A stretch of 64,000 bases of DNA from NCBI GenBank assembly GCA_015680685.1, contig MNCI01004284.1, positions 136,786 to 200,785 of the forward strand. The letters run 5' to 3'. A program made the translations under genes and the position numbers. Under the pieces are notes generated by a model. It had not been told where the DNA came from, did no database searches, and saw nothing but the letters and a program-made list of their open reading frames with translations. Position 1 is the first letter of the stretch, and each line of letters begins with the position of its first letter. Origin of the DNA: Gnetum montanum. Its lineage: Eukaryota > Streptophyta > Gnetopsida > Gnetales > Gnetaceae. Shown here piece after piece: positions 11,512 through 24,299 of this stretch.

Positions 11512-12250
11512 ATGTTAATCGTTTCATGGAATGTCTGGGGTGTTACTACAAGACTTCAAATAAAAGTTGTTAGTGCTTTTCTTCACATGCAACATTTAGT
11601 TCCTGATTTTATTCTTCTTCAAGAGAGTAAGATTTTTAATTCAAATATAGTCAGAGTTGATAATAATCTTCTTCATGATTCTACAATATTATTTACTAAT
11701 CATAATATTGGTCAAGGTGGCATAGCTCTCATTATCAATCATTTTTGGTATAAAAATATTATCTGTTATGGTATAGATAATTCTATAGTTTGGGTTATTT
11801 TTCAAGGTTCTTTAGGTCCTTTCGATATTTATAATATTTATGCTTCTACTACTTTTGTAAATAGAATTATTTTGTGGTAGTTTCATCTTCAAAGTTAACT
11901 ATCATTCCTTGGATTTTTTGTGGTGACTTTAATATAATTGAAAATTCTTAAGATAAAACTGGTGGAACTTCTTCTTTGTTTGTAGGCCATAAGCTTTCGA
12001 TTTGGTATGATGTTAGGTAATAATTTTGTTTATTTAATTTTTTTAGATCAAATGTTCATTATGATGATTGGGCTACTTAGTCTAACCTTTGTGAAGGTAA
12101 TAATTAGATTTTTAAAAGACTTAACTACTTTTATTTTTTCAATTACTCTTCTTGGTTCTATGATGGAGAGGTTACAGTTCACAAAGATGCAACTCTTTCA
12201 AACCATTTTCCAATTTCTATTAATTTGGAATTTGATATTAAATCTCTAGT
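11512..12250 (+). pseudogene. LINE (non-LTR retrotransposon) endonuclease fragment
   Basis: The frame opens with SWNVWG, then IKVV...FLHMQ, PDFILLQESK, a later CGDFN, and near 12190 LSNHFPI. These are the ordered motifs of the APE-type endonuclease that starts ORF2 of plant LINEs (usual forms SWNVRG, LQETK, GDFN, LSDHFPI). The domain nicks target DNA before target-primed reverse transcription. The copy is broken: a TAG at 11878, a frameshift, and no reverse transcriptase downstream. From about 12300 the sequence changes to the duplicated unit described at 43.8 kb. Upstream 11100-11510 reads as further degraded coding sequence in the same direction. Confidence 0.8.
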
Positions 12251-12471
12251 TCAATGTTATGAGCTTTTCTATATGAATGCATAGGCTCGTATTTATAGGC
12301 ATAACCATGGTCAACTACTTCATATCTACAACATCGTATAATGAGCTACGATATCATAGTATTCTAAAAAAAGGTCATCATAGCTCCATGACTAAGTGAA
12401 AAGTCATCTTCAAGTTTTTTAATATATAAGGATAGAATTCATTACAACTTGTGGGATTACATGGACTCAAC

Positions 12472-13579
12472 TATAGATCAAGAACTTAGAAAGGGGTTTG
12501 AATATGTTCCCCAATTTTAAAAATGCACTAGCCACAAAAACACATCAATTTTACATGGTTCCCCACCTTAGGTACATCCACACTTAGAGGTTAGAATCTG
12601 TGCACACCTCCAAACTTTGTTTCTCCAAAATGTGGTTTGAAGGGCACCACTCTATGTACAAGCTTTGAGCTTTGCTCTAAAGTGTTTCATCACTACAAGA
12701 CCCCTTAATCCTGTAGGGTTCCAACAAGCTCAAAATGTGGTTTAGAGGATCCCACAACCTTTACAAAATTGAGCTCCATACTAGAGTGTTTTGACACTGC
12801 AAAATCACTCAATCTTGTAGGATCTCAATAAGCTCAACAAGGATGTCTTCTTGTAAGAAGTACATCAACCTTGTAGGGCTACAAGAAAGAAAGAAAAGAA
12901 AAAGGAAAGAGTGTAATTAAATTTACAAATCCTTGCACTTAAAGCTCAATATAATCACAATAAATCAAATGATGCTACAATGAAGAACAAAAAAGAAATT
13001 TACTTTGAGTAGCCAATGATGAGTCTTTTCATGAATAGTGCTTTTTTTTTTTTTTAATTTCCAAGATTTTGACATTGTCTTATAGCCTCGAAGTTTTTGA
13101 AAACTCATCAAAATTCATCCAATGGCTACCAAACAACTAGTATAGATGTCTACTTCAAAGTATAAATGTCTACTTCAAAGTTTAGACATCTACTTGAGAT
13201 AGCTCCCAATTCAAGAGAGACGTCTACATGAAAAGTGAGATGTCTTGTTATAGATGTCTACTGTGAAAGATAAATGTCTAATGTTTTCTGAAGATGTCTA
13301 ATCCACTCTTACCCTTTGGAGTCTTAGGCATTCTCTTATCAATTTTACTTCTTGGTAGTTCTCAAACCACCTTCACTTGATTTGTAGACTTCATTTGTAT
13401 CTGTGCTCTCATCTTATCCATGTAGTCTTCATTTTGACATCTTGACATAGATACCATTTCCTTTAATTCTTAGATCTCTTTATGAAGTTTGTATTCATGG
13501 CCTTGCAAAATCACAATCACATACATACATTCTACATTTTTCATTTTTCTTAAGGTTTTGACATACCAAAAGGTCAGCA
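12472..13579 (-). repeat. 3' LTR of the SIRE-type element (1108 bp)
   Basis: Matches the split right LTR along its length (12480-13230 against 17776-18512; 13240-13579 against 43308-43637). The ends are TATAGATC (decayed from TGTGGATC) and GGTCAGCA. The purine-rich tract AAGAGGAAGAC on the minus strand abuts its inner end at 13580. It contains several short TAGATGTCTAC repeats around 13140-13310. Confidence 0.9.
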
Positions 13580-13849
13580 GTCTTCCTCTTGTTGTTGATG
13601 TCTAAAACTTATGAAAAGGGGTTAGTATGGTCCAAAAAAAATTAACAGTTAATCTACTCTTAATACCATAATCTAGTCTCTTCCCATTTTTGGACAAAAA
13701 TAAAAAGGACTAGAAAACTTCCCCTACATAAATTAAAGATTTTTTTTTGTGTTTTGAGATTTAAGAGTAGCTATGTTTTATTGAAAATTAAGGTAGAAAT
13801 TTACTTGATAAGACAAGGTCCTATCCCCATGTCTTTACAGAGCAATGAG

Positions 13850-16800
13850 TCATCGTTCATCAAGAGGCTTAGTGAAAGCATCAACAAGTTGATTTTTTTT
13901 TCCAATGAACTCTAGCTTTACATGTCCACGTTGAGTATGTTCTCATATAAAATGGTGATGAATTTTGATGTGTTTAGTATGAGAATGTTGGATAGGATTC
14001 TTTGTCATGTTGATGGCACTATTTTTGTCATAATAGATTGGTGTAGATTAGGGTTTTATTCCTAAATCTTTAAGCATTTCTTTCATCTAAAACTTTATGC
14101 ACAATAACCTCTAGCTAAAATGTACTCAACTTTAGCAGTAGAAAGGGCTATAGATGTTTGCTTTTTGGTTTCCCAAGAGACAAGACTTTTTTCTAGGAAA
14201 AATTAATTTTCACTTGTGCTTCAATGATCATTTGAACAACCTACCCAATATACATCCCAATACCCAACAAGATCAAGCAGAAAATCCTTTAGATAACAAA
14301 GCCCCCAATTAGTAGTACCTTTTAGATAATGAAAAATATGTTTTATAACCTTTAGATGAGATTATTTTATATTTCCCTTATATCTTGCACAAATTCCTAC
14401 AGCTAATGCTATATTTGGCCTACTAGCAGTTAAATAAAGTAGGCTACCTATCATACCTCTATAAAGCTTGAGATCAATAGGTTTTCCTTGATCATCTTTG
14501 GTGAGCTTGAAGTTTGTTGCCATAGGAGTATTTTTTACCTTTAATTCTGCCATGCTGAATTTGAGTAGTAGATCTTTGATGTACTTGGCAAAGGTTTCAT
14601 CTTTTGTCTAATTGATTTGAAATCTAAGTGAATTGTTGAGCTCTCCCATCATGCTCATTTCAAATTTTGATTGCATGAGATCTGAAAAATTTTTGCATAG
14701 AATATCATTAGTGGCACCAAAAATAATATCATCAACATAAATTTGAATAATAAGTAAATAATTACCTTCATGCTTGAGAAATAAAGTGACATTAGCCCTA
14801 CCTCCTTTGAAGTCATTGGATGTAAGATGTTATGAGAGTCTTTCATACCAAGCTTTAAGGGCTTGTTTGAGCCCATAGAGAACTTTTTTGAGCTTGAAAA
14901 CATGATTAGGATTAATGGGATCTACAAATCCTTTGAGTTATTCAACATATACCTCTTCTTGAATGGTCCCATTTAGAAAGGCACTTTTCACAACCATTTG
15001 ATATAGCTTGATGTTCTTAATGCTTGCATATGCCAAAATAAGTCTAATAGATTCAAGTCTTGCAATGGGAGCAAAAGTCTCATCAAAAGTAATTCCTTCT
15101 TATTGATGATATCCTTTTGCAACTAGTCTATTTTTGTTTTTAATGATATTGCTATTTTCATCTATTTTGTTCCTAAAAACCCATTTTCTGCCAATAATCA
15201 ATTTATGGTTTAGTTTAGGTATCAATTTCCATACATCATTCCTTGTGAATTGATTTAGTTCATCTTGCATAGCAGAAATCCACTCTTCTCTCCTTCAGCT
15301 TCTTTAAAATTTTTAAGTTCTAGTTGTGAAAGATATGTAGCATAGACACATATTTCCTTAGTTTTGCTCCTAGTATGAATCCCATTGTGTACTTGCCCAA
15401 TGACATCATTGAGAGAGTGTGATTTACTAAGTCTAGGCATTTTAGGTAGAATTGGAGATATCTCCTCACATTCATCCTCATGCTCTCCCTCATTTTTACT
15501 ATCTACTTTTGAATTTTTATCAAATTGAACTTGGGATGTAATAGATAAATTTTGAATGGGAACTACCTCATCATTAGGTTGTGAAGAAGTAATGTTACTA
15601 TAATCAATTTTAACATTTATAGTCTCTTCCACAAGATTAGTTCTTTTATTGAAGACTCTATATGGCCTACTAATGGAAGAGTATCCTAAGAAAATGCCTT
15701 CGTCAATTTTAGCATCAAAATTTCTTAAGGCATCTTTATCATTAAGAATATAACATTTAGAACAAAAAAACATGAAAATAACCAATCAGAGGTTTTCTAC
15801 AAGTCCATAATTCATAAGGAGTTTTAGTGATGAATCTTCTTACCATTACTCTGTTGGAGACATAGCATGTAGTATTAATCACTTCAACCCAAAAACGATA
15901 AGGAATATTTTTGTCATTCAATATAGTTCTCTCCATTTAATTCAGGATCTTATTATTCCTTTTGGCTACACCATTTTGTTGAGGAGTCCTTGTAGTAGAT
16001 AATTGATGTAGAATGTCATTCATTTGAAAATATTGTTCAAATTTAGCATTCTTGAATTTTCCTCCATTGTCACTCCTAATGACTTTGATATCATAGCCTT
16101 TTCCTTTTTATATCTAATTGCAAATTCTTAGGAAATGATCAAATACTTCATCCTTGTGATATGAAAAGGCAACCTAAGTAAAACGAGAGTAGTCATCAAC
16201 AATGGTTGGAAAATACCTTTTCTTTCACAAACTAAGCATTTAAGAAGGACCAACTAGATCCATATGAAGCAAGCATAAGGGATGAGAGGTAGAGATGCAG
16301 TTCTTCTTACCAAACCATGCCCTTGTTTGCTTTTCTTTTTGGCATGCTTCATTGGTGTTCAAATTGAAATCTTTGAGTTTGGGCAATCCACGAACCATTT
16401 CCTTTGTCACCAAGGTTTGAAGAATTTCTTTGTTTATGTGGTTTAATTTTTTATGTCACATACAAGCATCATCTATATTACTAATCAAGCAATTACATTC
16501 AAGGTTTGTATTATCTCCAAACATAGTGGTGTCAACATTTGCCTTTCTAGTTCCTTCTATAACAATGTTTTCAAATGTCAAATCTTTTATTTTGCAAGTT
16601 TCTTTTGAAAAAGTAACATCAAAATTTGAATAACAAAGTTGACTAACAATAAGAAGATTATAATTTAGCCCTTTAACAAAGAAAAATTTATTTACTGTTG
16701 GTTGACCCTTACCTTTCTCACCTATGGTACCAATACCTGTTATAGGAGCTTTCATGTCATCTCTAAATGTGATAATTTCACAATTTTATTCTAAAAAGTG

Positions 16801-17490
16801 TATGAATTGGAATTTATCTCCCATCATATGTCATGAACAACCACTATTAATATACCATGTTCTTGTTTTAATAGTAGAGAGAGCAACTTGAGCCATCATG
16901 TTTTGTTTAAATTTCTTCTCTTTTTGCTTTCAAACTTTCTTTCCTTACAAGGCATCTTGTCTAGGATATTTTTGAAAAGACCAAGTGTAATGTTTCATCC
17001 ATAGATGGCAACAAGCTTGAACCTGTCCAAATTTTCCACAATAAAAGCAATTTAAGATCTTAAGTCTTGTTATATTATCAAACCTAGAAGGACATCCTTT
17101 TGAATAACATGAAGAAGCCTTGATGTGTGCATCCTTTTCCTCTTGGTATTTCAGCTTTACTTCTGAAAATTTCTTATTAATCTACTCAATAACATTGGTT
17201 AGCCTTTGAATCTTAGCCATTAGGTCTAAGTTTTCTTTCTTAAGATAGGAACATTTTGCATTAAGAGTTTCAATCTTTGTCTTCTTGTCATGTAAGATTT
17301 CTTTCATTTTAAAGCATAGAATATGAAAGGAAATAATTTCATTGCAAAGCAAGTCATACCTTTCTTCAAAGGAGTTTTCATATCCTTTATGATGACATCT
17401 ATGATCCTCAATAGGTTCTTGATTTGTCAAGGTAGAACATAGATGATGAGTATCTTTTGATGTATCATTTGGACTTATTTTCTTATCCAA
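13850..17490 (-). pseudogene. Degenerate SIRE-type pol relic lacking the gag domain
   Basis: Reading the minus strand from 17490: a coiled-coil stretch (KMKEILHDKKTKIETLNAK), a damaged zinc knuckle (CFYCGKFGQVQAC, near 17050), protease (WYINSGCS near 16850, Asp replaced by Asn), the pre-integrase segment (FVKGLNYNLL), integrase (RSDNGG near 16080, TPQQNGVAKRNN near 15980), the linker typical of this lineage (KIDEGIFLGYS), RT with IYVDDIIFG near 14730, and RNase H to about 13850. Stops and frameshifts interrupt every block. Only ~280 bp separate the primer site from the coiled coil, so the large N-terminal gag domain has been deleted. Confidence 0.88.
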
Positions 17491-17753
17491 ATTATTATAT
17501 AGGTTGTTGGACCTACAGTTACAATCTCTTTTGGAGGTGATATGACCTCTTCCATTGCATATCCAACTGAATGTAGAAGAGGAAATATAAGTTTACCTTT
17601 ACTTATGTAGTAGATGAGTTGAATGTAGCTCTTCAAGATGAATTTGATGAAGCATATTATTCTATTGTTCCAATTGAATATGACAACTATCAATGATACG
17701 ATATTAGTTACCCCTTCCATGTTCATGTTGAGTAATTCACATGAGATTACCAA

Positions 17754-17765
17754 GCTCCGATACCA
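17754..17765 (-). other. Primer binding site of the SIRE-type element
   Basis: The minus strand reads TGGTATCGGAGC, 11 of 12 matches to the initiator-Met primer site, two bases inside the LTR boundary at 17768. It fixes the minus-strand orientation. Confidence 0.88.
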
Positions 17766-17767
17766 CT

Positions 17768-18512
17768 TGTGGATCAAGAACTTAGATAGAGGGTTGAATA
17801 AGTTCCCCAATATTGAAAATGCACTAGCCACAAAAGAACATCAATTTTATGTGGTTCCCCAACTTGGATACATCCACACTTGAAGGATATAATCTGTGCA
17901 CATATTTAGACTTTGTTTTTTCAAAATGTGATTTGAAGGACACCACTTCATTTACAAGCTTTGAGCTTCACTCTAGAGTGTTCTGTTGCTATGAAACCAC
18001 ACAACCCCACAAGGTCCCAACAAGATCAAAATGTGGTTTAGAGGATTCCAAAAGCTTTACAAAACTAAGCTCCACACCAGAGTGTTTTGATGCTACAAAA
18101 TCACTCAATCCCACAGGATCTTGACAAGCTCAACAAGGATTTCTTCATGTAATAATCACATCAATCTTGTAGGGCTACAAGAAAGAAAGAAAGGAACAAG
18201 AAAATAGTGTAACTAAATTTATAGATCCTTGTACTTGAATCTTAGTACAATTACAATCAAGAAAATGATGTTACAATGAAGAACAAAAAACAAATTCACT
18301 TTGAGTAGGCAATGATGAGTCTTTACGTGAATAATGACTTTTTTAATTCCCAAGATTTTGACATTTTCTTATAGCCTCAAAGTTTCTAAAAATCCTCAAA
18401 ATTCATCCAATGGCTAGAAAATGGCTAGTATAGACATTTTCTTCGAATTTTAGACATATACTTGAGATAGCCATTAATGTAAGAGAGACATCTATTTGAA
18501 AAGTGGAACGTC
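17768..18512 (-). repeat. 5' LTR of the SIRE-type element, first part
   Basis: Starts TGTGGATCAAG beside the primer site and aligns with 12472 onward. The homology stops at 18512, where the gypsy element A begins, and resumes at 43308. Confidence 0.9.
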
Positions 18513-20286
18513 TGTTGCAATAAAAAAAGTCAATTGTTGGGAAGATGAGAGATTTGGCTTTGTAGCCTCACCCCATGGATCTTAAGGACCTCCACAAAAA
18601 ATAGGATCTGGGGTGCCCTAGATAGTTTGTTAGATCACCCAGGGACTTATGGAATGCAAACAGGAATGGTTTCGACAAATAGCTTTGAGTGTGGTGGGAA
18701 GCATAGACGAAAATAGACTATTGTAAATAGAAATTACAGTTACATAAAATAATGTAGAAATAGAAACAAAAATCAAAAATTTGTACAAAATGAAACACAA
18801 AATTTATAAAGGAATATAAATAAAGTTTGGATTTCATAGTGTGCAATTCATGCCAAAAGGCATAGGAAGCTGTTGGCTGAGAACTTGAATTCTATTGAAG
18901 AAAGATGAGAGAGCTACCTCCACAATATGGTTGCTTCCTAGTTTTGGCTTGTTGCAACTTTCCATTGATATTTGCCAAGTCAATTGCATTGGAATGGAAT
19001 TGGTGTTATGCACTTGGAGTAATGGAAGCTACATGGGAGTCTTTGTGCACAATGTAGTCCCAGTTTCTACCACTAGATGGCACCACCAGGTGAAGGTATG
19101 ATGGTTGTAATGGATTTTTGGTGAATTCCAATAGAGATGAAAATGGAATTTACACTTTTAGCAGTAATGGTAGCTATGTGGAGGTGTGCATGTCCAACAT
19201 AGTAGTTTTTTCTATTGAAAATGTAGTAGGATTGTGAGTGGGCTTGATGGAAAAGGGGAATGGTTGTGAATGCAAAAATAGTTTTGCTATTAGAATGGTG
19301 TTGGAAATGCCAAGTGTTTTGAATGCCAAGTGTATGTGATGCCAATTGAGAAAATTCGGAACAATATGTGTCTTGTGAAAATGCCAAAATTTGGACCTAG
19401 AAATGGTATCAATGTTGGGCTTTTATCGGATTAGTGTGGCTAATTTTGGAACTATCATTGATTGCTAATTGATTAGGGGCTTGTAATAGTTAGTTCCATT
19501 AGCATAGTCCATTGGCTACCAGTAGTGTAGTCGGTCCAACTATTGCTAGTGTAGTTAGTCTAGCTACTACTAGTGTAGTCAACCAACTACTAACAACGTA
19601 GTTAGCCCAACTACTACCAATGTAGTTAGTCTAACTATTGCCAATGTAGTTAGGAAACTACTACTAGCATAGTGAGTCAACTACTGCCAGTGTAGTTGCT
19701 ATTTGTGGTAAGTTTAGAATGGACTATACCCACAAAACCCATCTATTTACTATAAATAGTAAATATAATTTTGTGGCTATGTTGAAGGCTTTGGGAAATG
19801 GGAAATGAAAAAGTATTGGAAAATGGAAAGATAGATGAAATTGCAGAAATGGTGGAACCTATTGGAAAGTGTTGTGCCTGGTGAAGACTGCTATTATTGA
19901 CTTGGGAGGCATATGCTAGCTATTGTTGGAGAAGTGGCTATCCCAATAATGCCAATGCTACACTTTTGCCTAGTTCTGTGATGACTACGCTAGCTACTAT
20001 GGCTGGATCCAGCGTAGTTGGGGTTATACCCCTATAAAAACTCATGAAAATGCCATTTTTAGGTGTTCTAAAGGCATTTTTTTGCCTACCCAAGCTCTGA
20101 TATGGACATGGCATACCTATTTCTAGTTGGAAAATAAGGAAATAATAACTTTTGAAGCATTTTTCAGCCCCAAAAATTTGAAGTATGTAAGATTGTAGCT
20201 TGTGTACTACATATCTTACATTTACAATGAAACCTTGCCTCAAACTAAAAAGTAGGATTTGCAACATGAAGTGTAGTGGTATTTCA
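18513..20286 (-). repeat. 3' LTR of gypsy element A (1774 bp)
   Basis: Begins TGTTGCAAT and ends ATTTCA on the plus strand, giving TG...CA ends. It matches 41577-43307 throughout, including the block around 18570-18750 (41633-41810) and the 24-bp array at 19500-19700. ACTATTTATAGT near 19752, read on the minus strand, is a possible TATA box. Confidence 0.9.
19500..19700. repeat. ~24-bp tandem array inside the element A LTR (left copy)
   Basis: About eight degenerate units of the type GTAGTTAGTCCAACTACTACC, each with self-complementary arms (GTAGT and ACTAC). The other LTR has about six units at 42590-42745 and the internal leader three at 40840-40925, so copy number has changed since insertion or by gene conversion. 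Confidence 0.8.
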
Positions 20287-20300
20287 TTGGCCCCTCTTTG
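20287..20300 (-). other. Polypurine tract of element A
   Basis: The minus strand reads CAAAGAGGGGCCAA directly before the LTR start TGAAAT, the expected plus-strand primer. It also defines the LTR end at 20286. Confidence 0.82.
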
Positions 20301-20571
20301 TTGATATCTAGAGGATTGACTCAAGAGACATCAACAAATAATACAAAAATACCACTGCAGGTCCATCATTAACATCTCTATGCTTGATTCAGTAGGATCG
20401 AACCATCCTCAAGAGTGCTCATGATGATGGAGTGAGGCTATGATGATGATATGGTAATGAGTTCATGGAGACATGGTCATGAGGGCTAATAAATATTTGT
20501 GAAATGGTGTTGTTCACCTAGAAAATGCATTTGAGGAACCAACACTTTTTTTAGATTGAATTTGATGTGGT

Positions 20572-20790
20572 TTTCCCATTGAGTGAGTGATGTTACACTC
20601 AACAATCTTAGGGTTTTCCCACCAAATGAGGTATGTTATGCCTAGTGGGCTTAGTGTTTTCACACTAAATGAGATGTGTTACATTCAAGTAGACTTGAGG
20701 CTTTCCCATTGAACAAGATGTGTCATGCTCGATGGACTTAGTGTTTTCCCACTAAATGAGATTTGTTACATTTAGGTGGACTTGTGGTGT
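20572..20790 (-). repeat. 44-bp tandem array in the 3' untranslated region of element A
   Basis: Five units with a 43-44 bp step, each starting like TTTTCCCACTAAATGAG (20572, 20613, 20657, 20700, 20744). The array lies between the integrase end and the polypurine tract. Tandem arrays in this position are known for Tat-group elements. The surrounding 20301-21240 shows nothing else recognisable beyond short GGCTACAT... repeats near 21130-21220. Confidence 0.8.
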
Positions 20791-21239
20791 AGCACAACGA
20801 AGGGATGTTTCATGGCCATGATGTATAAGTCTCAACATAGGTCAGCATTATTGTTCAAGGTATGGAAGGTTGTATTCAAGCTTCGGGGTTGGGCTTAAAG
20901 GGAAATAATGTGTAACAAGAACTTTGGGTATAAATTCATTGAATATTAGGCTCAAGGTTATGTGATGACTTGCTGTTGTGATGAGTTGCATCCTTGTGAT
21001 GGATCTAGGCTTCATCCTACAAACACAACTCCAAGAGAATGAGAAAACTAGAGAGAGAACTCATGTTGTTGCAATGAGATACATTGGCCCATGAAGGATG
21101 GTTTAGCAAATCTAGCTACCCAAGGTCACATGCTAACAGTTGAAGGCCTTAGTAGGCTACATTGCTAGCTTAATGCCTCAATAGGCTACTATGCTAGTTT
21201 AAGGTCATAGCAAACCATGGAGATTAGGCTTACTTGTTG

Positions 21240-23823
21240 ATGATTCATGGCTACTACAGGCTACATTTAGTATGGTTTGAAATTTGAATGATTGGTTGAA
21301 TTGGCCAACTCATTCCCATCCATGTTTATGATTCTGAATGCACCATTTTTGTAGGCTTTAGTGACTAAGAAAGGTCCTTCCTAGTTGGTTAAGAATTTAT
21401 CCACATGCTCGTAGTTGGCTTTGAGAAGTAGGTCACCCTTCTTAATCTTACACCTTGCCAAGTTATGATGGTATTGCTACTCTACCTCCCTTGGTAGTGT
21501 TTAATGTGAGCAAGAACTTGCATGCATTTCTTCTCCACTAAGTCTAGGGCCATTGTTTGCAATTCCTTATTCTACTCATCATTGATGAAGTCAGTCAAGG
21601 CTAGTCGGAGCGATGGTACCTGTAATCCAAGATGTAAAACAACTTTAGAACCATAAACAAGGTTATAAGGGGTCATGCCTATTATGGTAAGGTATGATTT
21701 TCTATAAGCCCAAAGTGCATGGACAAGCCATTCATGCCATTTGCACTTGTTGTTGTTGAGAATCTTCTTGAGCAAGTTGATGATGGCCTTGTTGCTTGCT
21801 TTTGCTTGCCCATTGGCTTGAGGGTAATAAGGTGATGAGAAAGAATGCTTAATGCCTAGGACATGAAAGAAATCTCTAGTTTCTTTGCTACTAAACTATG
21901 TTCCATTGTTTGTAACCATGGTCATCAGTATATCAAAACAAGCTACTATGTTATCCAGAATGAATCTACATACTTGTTTAGACATTGTTTTCCGTAGGGG
22001 AAATAGTCTCAATCCACTTGGTAAAGTACTCAGTAGTAGTGATGATGAAGTTATCTTAGAGCTATAACTAACCTCAATTACATGGTTGACCAAAAGTTGT
22101 AAATCATCCTTAATTATAAAACATTTAATTCCTAGGTCACATGCTACCATCATTCCTTTGATCAAACCTTCATACTCTACTATGTTGTATGTGCATGGGA
22201 ACTCAAAATGATAGGTGAAGGATCAAATTTCACTAGATGGAAATGATATGATGGCGGTGGCATTGGCCCCATGGGTAGTTGAAGCTCTGTCAAAGTGCAT
22301 GATTGCTTCATATACCTCGAGCACTTAGCTAATGGTATTGATATGTTCATTAGAAAACTCAGGGTTTATAGTTGTTTGGTCATCAATAGGTGAAATAGTG
22401 AGCTGTATGACTATAGCTTGACCTTTTTTTGAGGATTGAGAGATGTAGTGAAGGTTAAAATTTGTAGTTATGGCTTTCCATCGAGCTATATGGCTACTAT
22501 CATAAATATTGGTTGTTATAGCTTGAAGGATGTTATCTTTGCAAATGATGTTAACTTGACTTCTAAAGAGGTAGTGTCTTCACTTCTTTAGTGAGAAGAC
22601 TAGTGCTAGATAGTACTTCTCCACTTCGGAGTAATGTGTCTCGTGGGAAATTAATGCATGGCTAAGATAGTATAATGGTATTTCTACTCTGTCATCATGC
22701 TTTTGATAGAGTAGAAAGGCAATGGATGCATTTGAGATGGCAAGGTAGATGCAAAACTGTTTACCTTCTTGTGGAGGATATACTGTTGGTAGTTGTACCA
22801 ATTCTTGCTTAAGGTTTTCAAAGGCTTCTTGGCATTAAGTTGTCCACTCATAGTGAACTTCTTGCTTTAGACTAAAGACAAACTTCTTAGGATTGGGCCT
22901 AGGCTTATACTTGAGGCATCATTTAAGTACAAGGTCTAGATCATTAGCATGGTCATTGGCTACCTTGGACTTGATAGCTATATCATCTACATAATCATTG
23001 ATCAAACCTAACATGTAGTCACTAAAGATGTATGTCATAGCTCTTTGATAGGTTGCTCCTGCATTCTTAAGATTAAAAGGCATCATGGTATAACAAAAGG
23101 TACCCCAAGGAATCATGAAGGTTGTGCTAAGTTGATGTTTTGGGTTAATCCTAATTTGCTTATATCTTGAGAATGCATCCATAAAAAACAATAAGCATGT
23201 CCAATTATAGTATTAATAAGTTGGTCAATACTAGGCAAAGGGAAATTTTCCTTAATGGTGTTCTTGTTTAGGTTTTGGGAGTCAATGAAAATATGAATAC
23301 TCTCATTTTTCTTAGGGACTACTAGAATGTTGGACATCCAGTCTGCGTAGTTAACAACTCTAATGAAACTAGCCTAGTATAGCTTTGTGATCTCATCATG
23401 GACTACCAAGGCCAAATCAAGTCTTATCTTACATACTTTTTGCTTAACTAGTCTAATGCTAGGATTGAGTATGAGGTTGTGTTGGAATAGATGTGGATCT
23501 AAACCTTGCATATCTTCATATGACCAAGCAAAGGTCTTAATGTTGATTTGTAGGACCTTGGTGATGCCTTAAGCCTATTGAGGTTCTAGTGAGGAACTTA
23601 GTTTGAGGATTTTCTTCTCACCACTATGTGTTGTCATAAGAATCTCAACTAAAAAATATTTAGTTATGTCACCAACATCTAGATCAAGAGTTTTAACTAG
23701 GTTTTTATAGTTGGCAAGGCTCTTAGGTTCAAGGTCTATACAACCAAGATCAATACCTTGCTCAATATCACCATGAGGCCCACTTAGGCTCAAAGGCAAG
23801 GCAATTTTCTTCCAAGTGTTCAT
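21240..23823 (-). pseudogene. pol: Element A pol relic: RT, RNase H, archaeal-type RNase H, integrase
   Basis: Reading from 23823: a Tat-type pre-RT segment including TFAWSYEDMQGLDP (near 23530); RT with ILVVPKKNE, MDAFSRYKQI, WGTFCYTMMPF, NAGATYQRAM and YVDD near 22990; RNase H with LAISNASIAFLLYQ and SHETHYSEVEK (22800-22580); aRNH with VEYEGLIKGMM, ACDLGIKCFI and LQLLVNHV (22300-22050); integrase core with EYFTKW, TNNGT and YYPQANGQAKASN (near 21800), then YNLVYG; and the C-terminal EGPF...GAFRI segment near 21380. The aRNH runs straight into the middle of the integrase core, so the aRNH end, the integrase zinc-binding region and the first catalytic Asp are deleted at about 22050. Many stops are present; not functional. 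Confidence 0.88.
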
Positions 23824-24299
23824 ACTTCATTCCTATATATCAACCATACATACATTAAGTGGAACTTGGTTAAAGATAAGTAAAAATTGCTAAAAAAATA
23901 TGAAATACCTTAGCAAACATGTACATATACACTATCCCAATGACAAAGAAAGATAAAAATAAGGTCAACCAAGGCTATAATGGATAAATAATGGCCAATG
24001 GGATTAAACAAAGGCCACATAAGGCCAATCATAGGCCATAAGAGAGAGAAAATTAGGTAAACATGGTAAAACATGAAGCTACATAGAGGATGCATAAAGT
24101 CAGTTGATGAGAAAGAAGCTCAACAAGGCCAAAGACAAGGTTGAATCTATGAGAATGGAATGCATACTAAAGAAATTGGTTGATGCTGGTTAAAGAGGGT
24201 TAGGTTTTGCCAATTTTAGGCCTTAGCAGGCCATGGTATTGGGCTACAAGGTTGCTAGGAGGGTTTGTACACATGAGGAGGTCATTTTGGGGCTATTTT

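Noticed and set aside
19500-19700. Possible CRISPR-like array
   Set aside because: The short regular repeats have no constant-length unique spacers, lie inside a plant retrotransposon LTR, and are degenerate tandem units.
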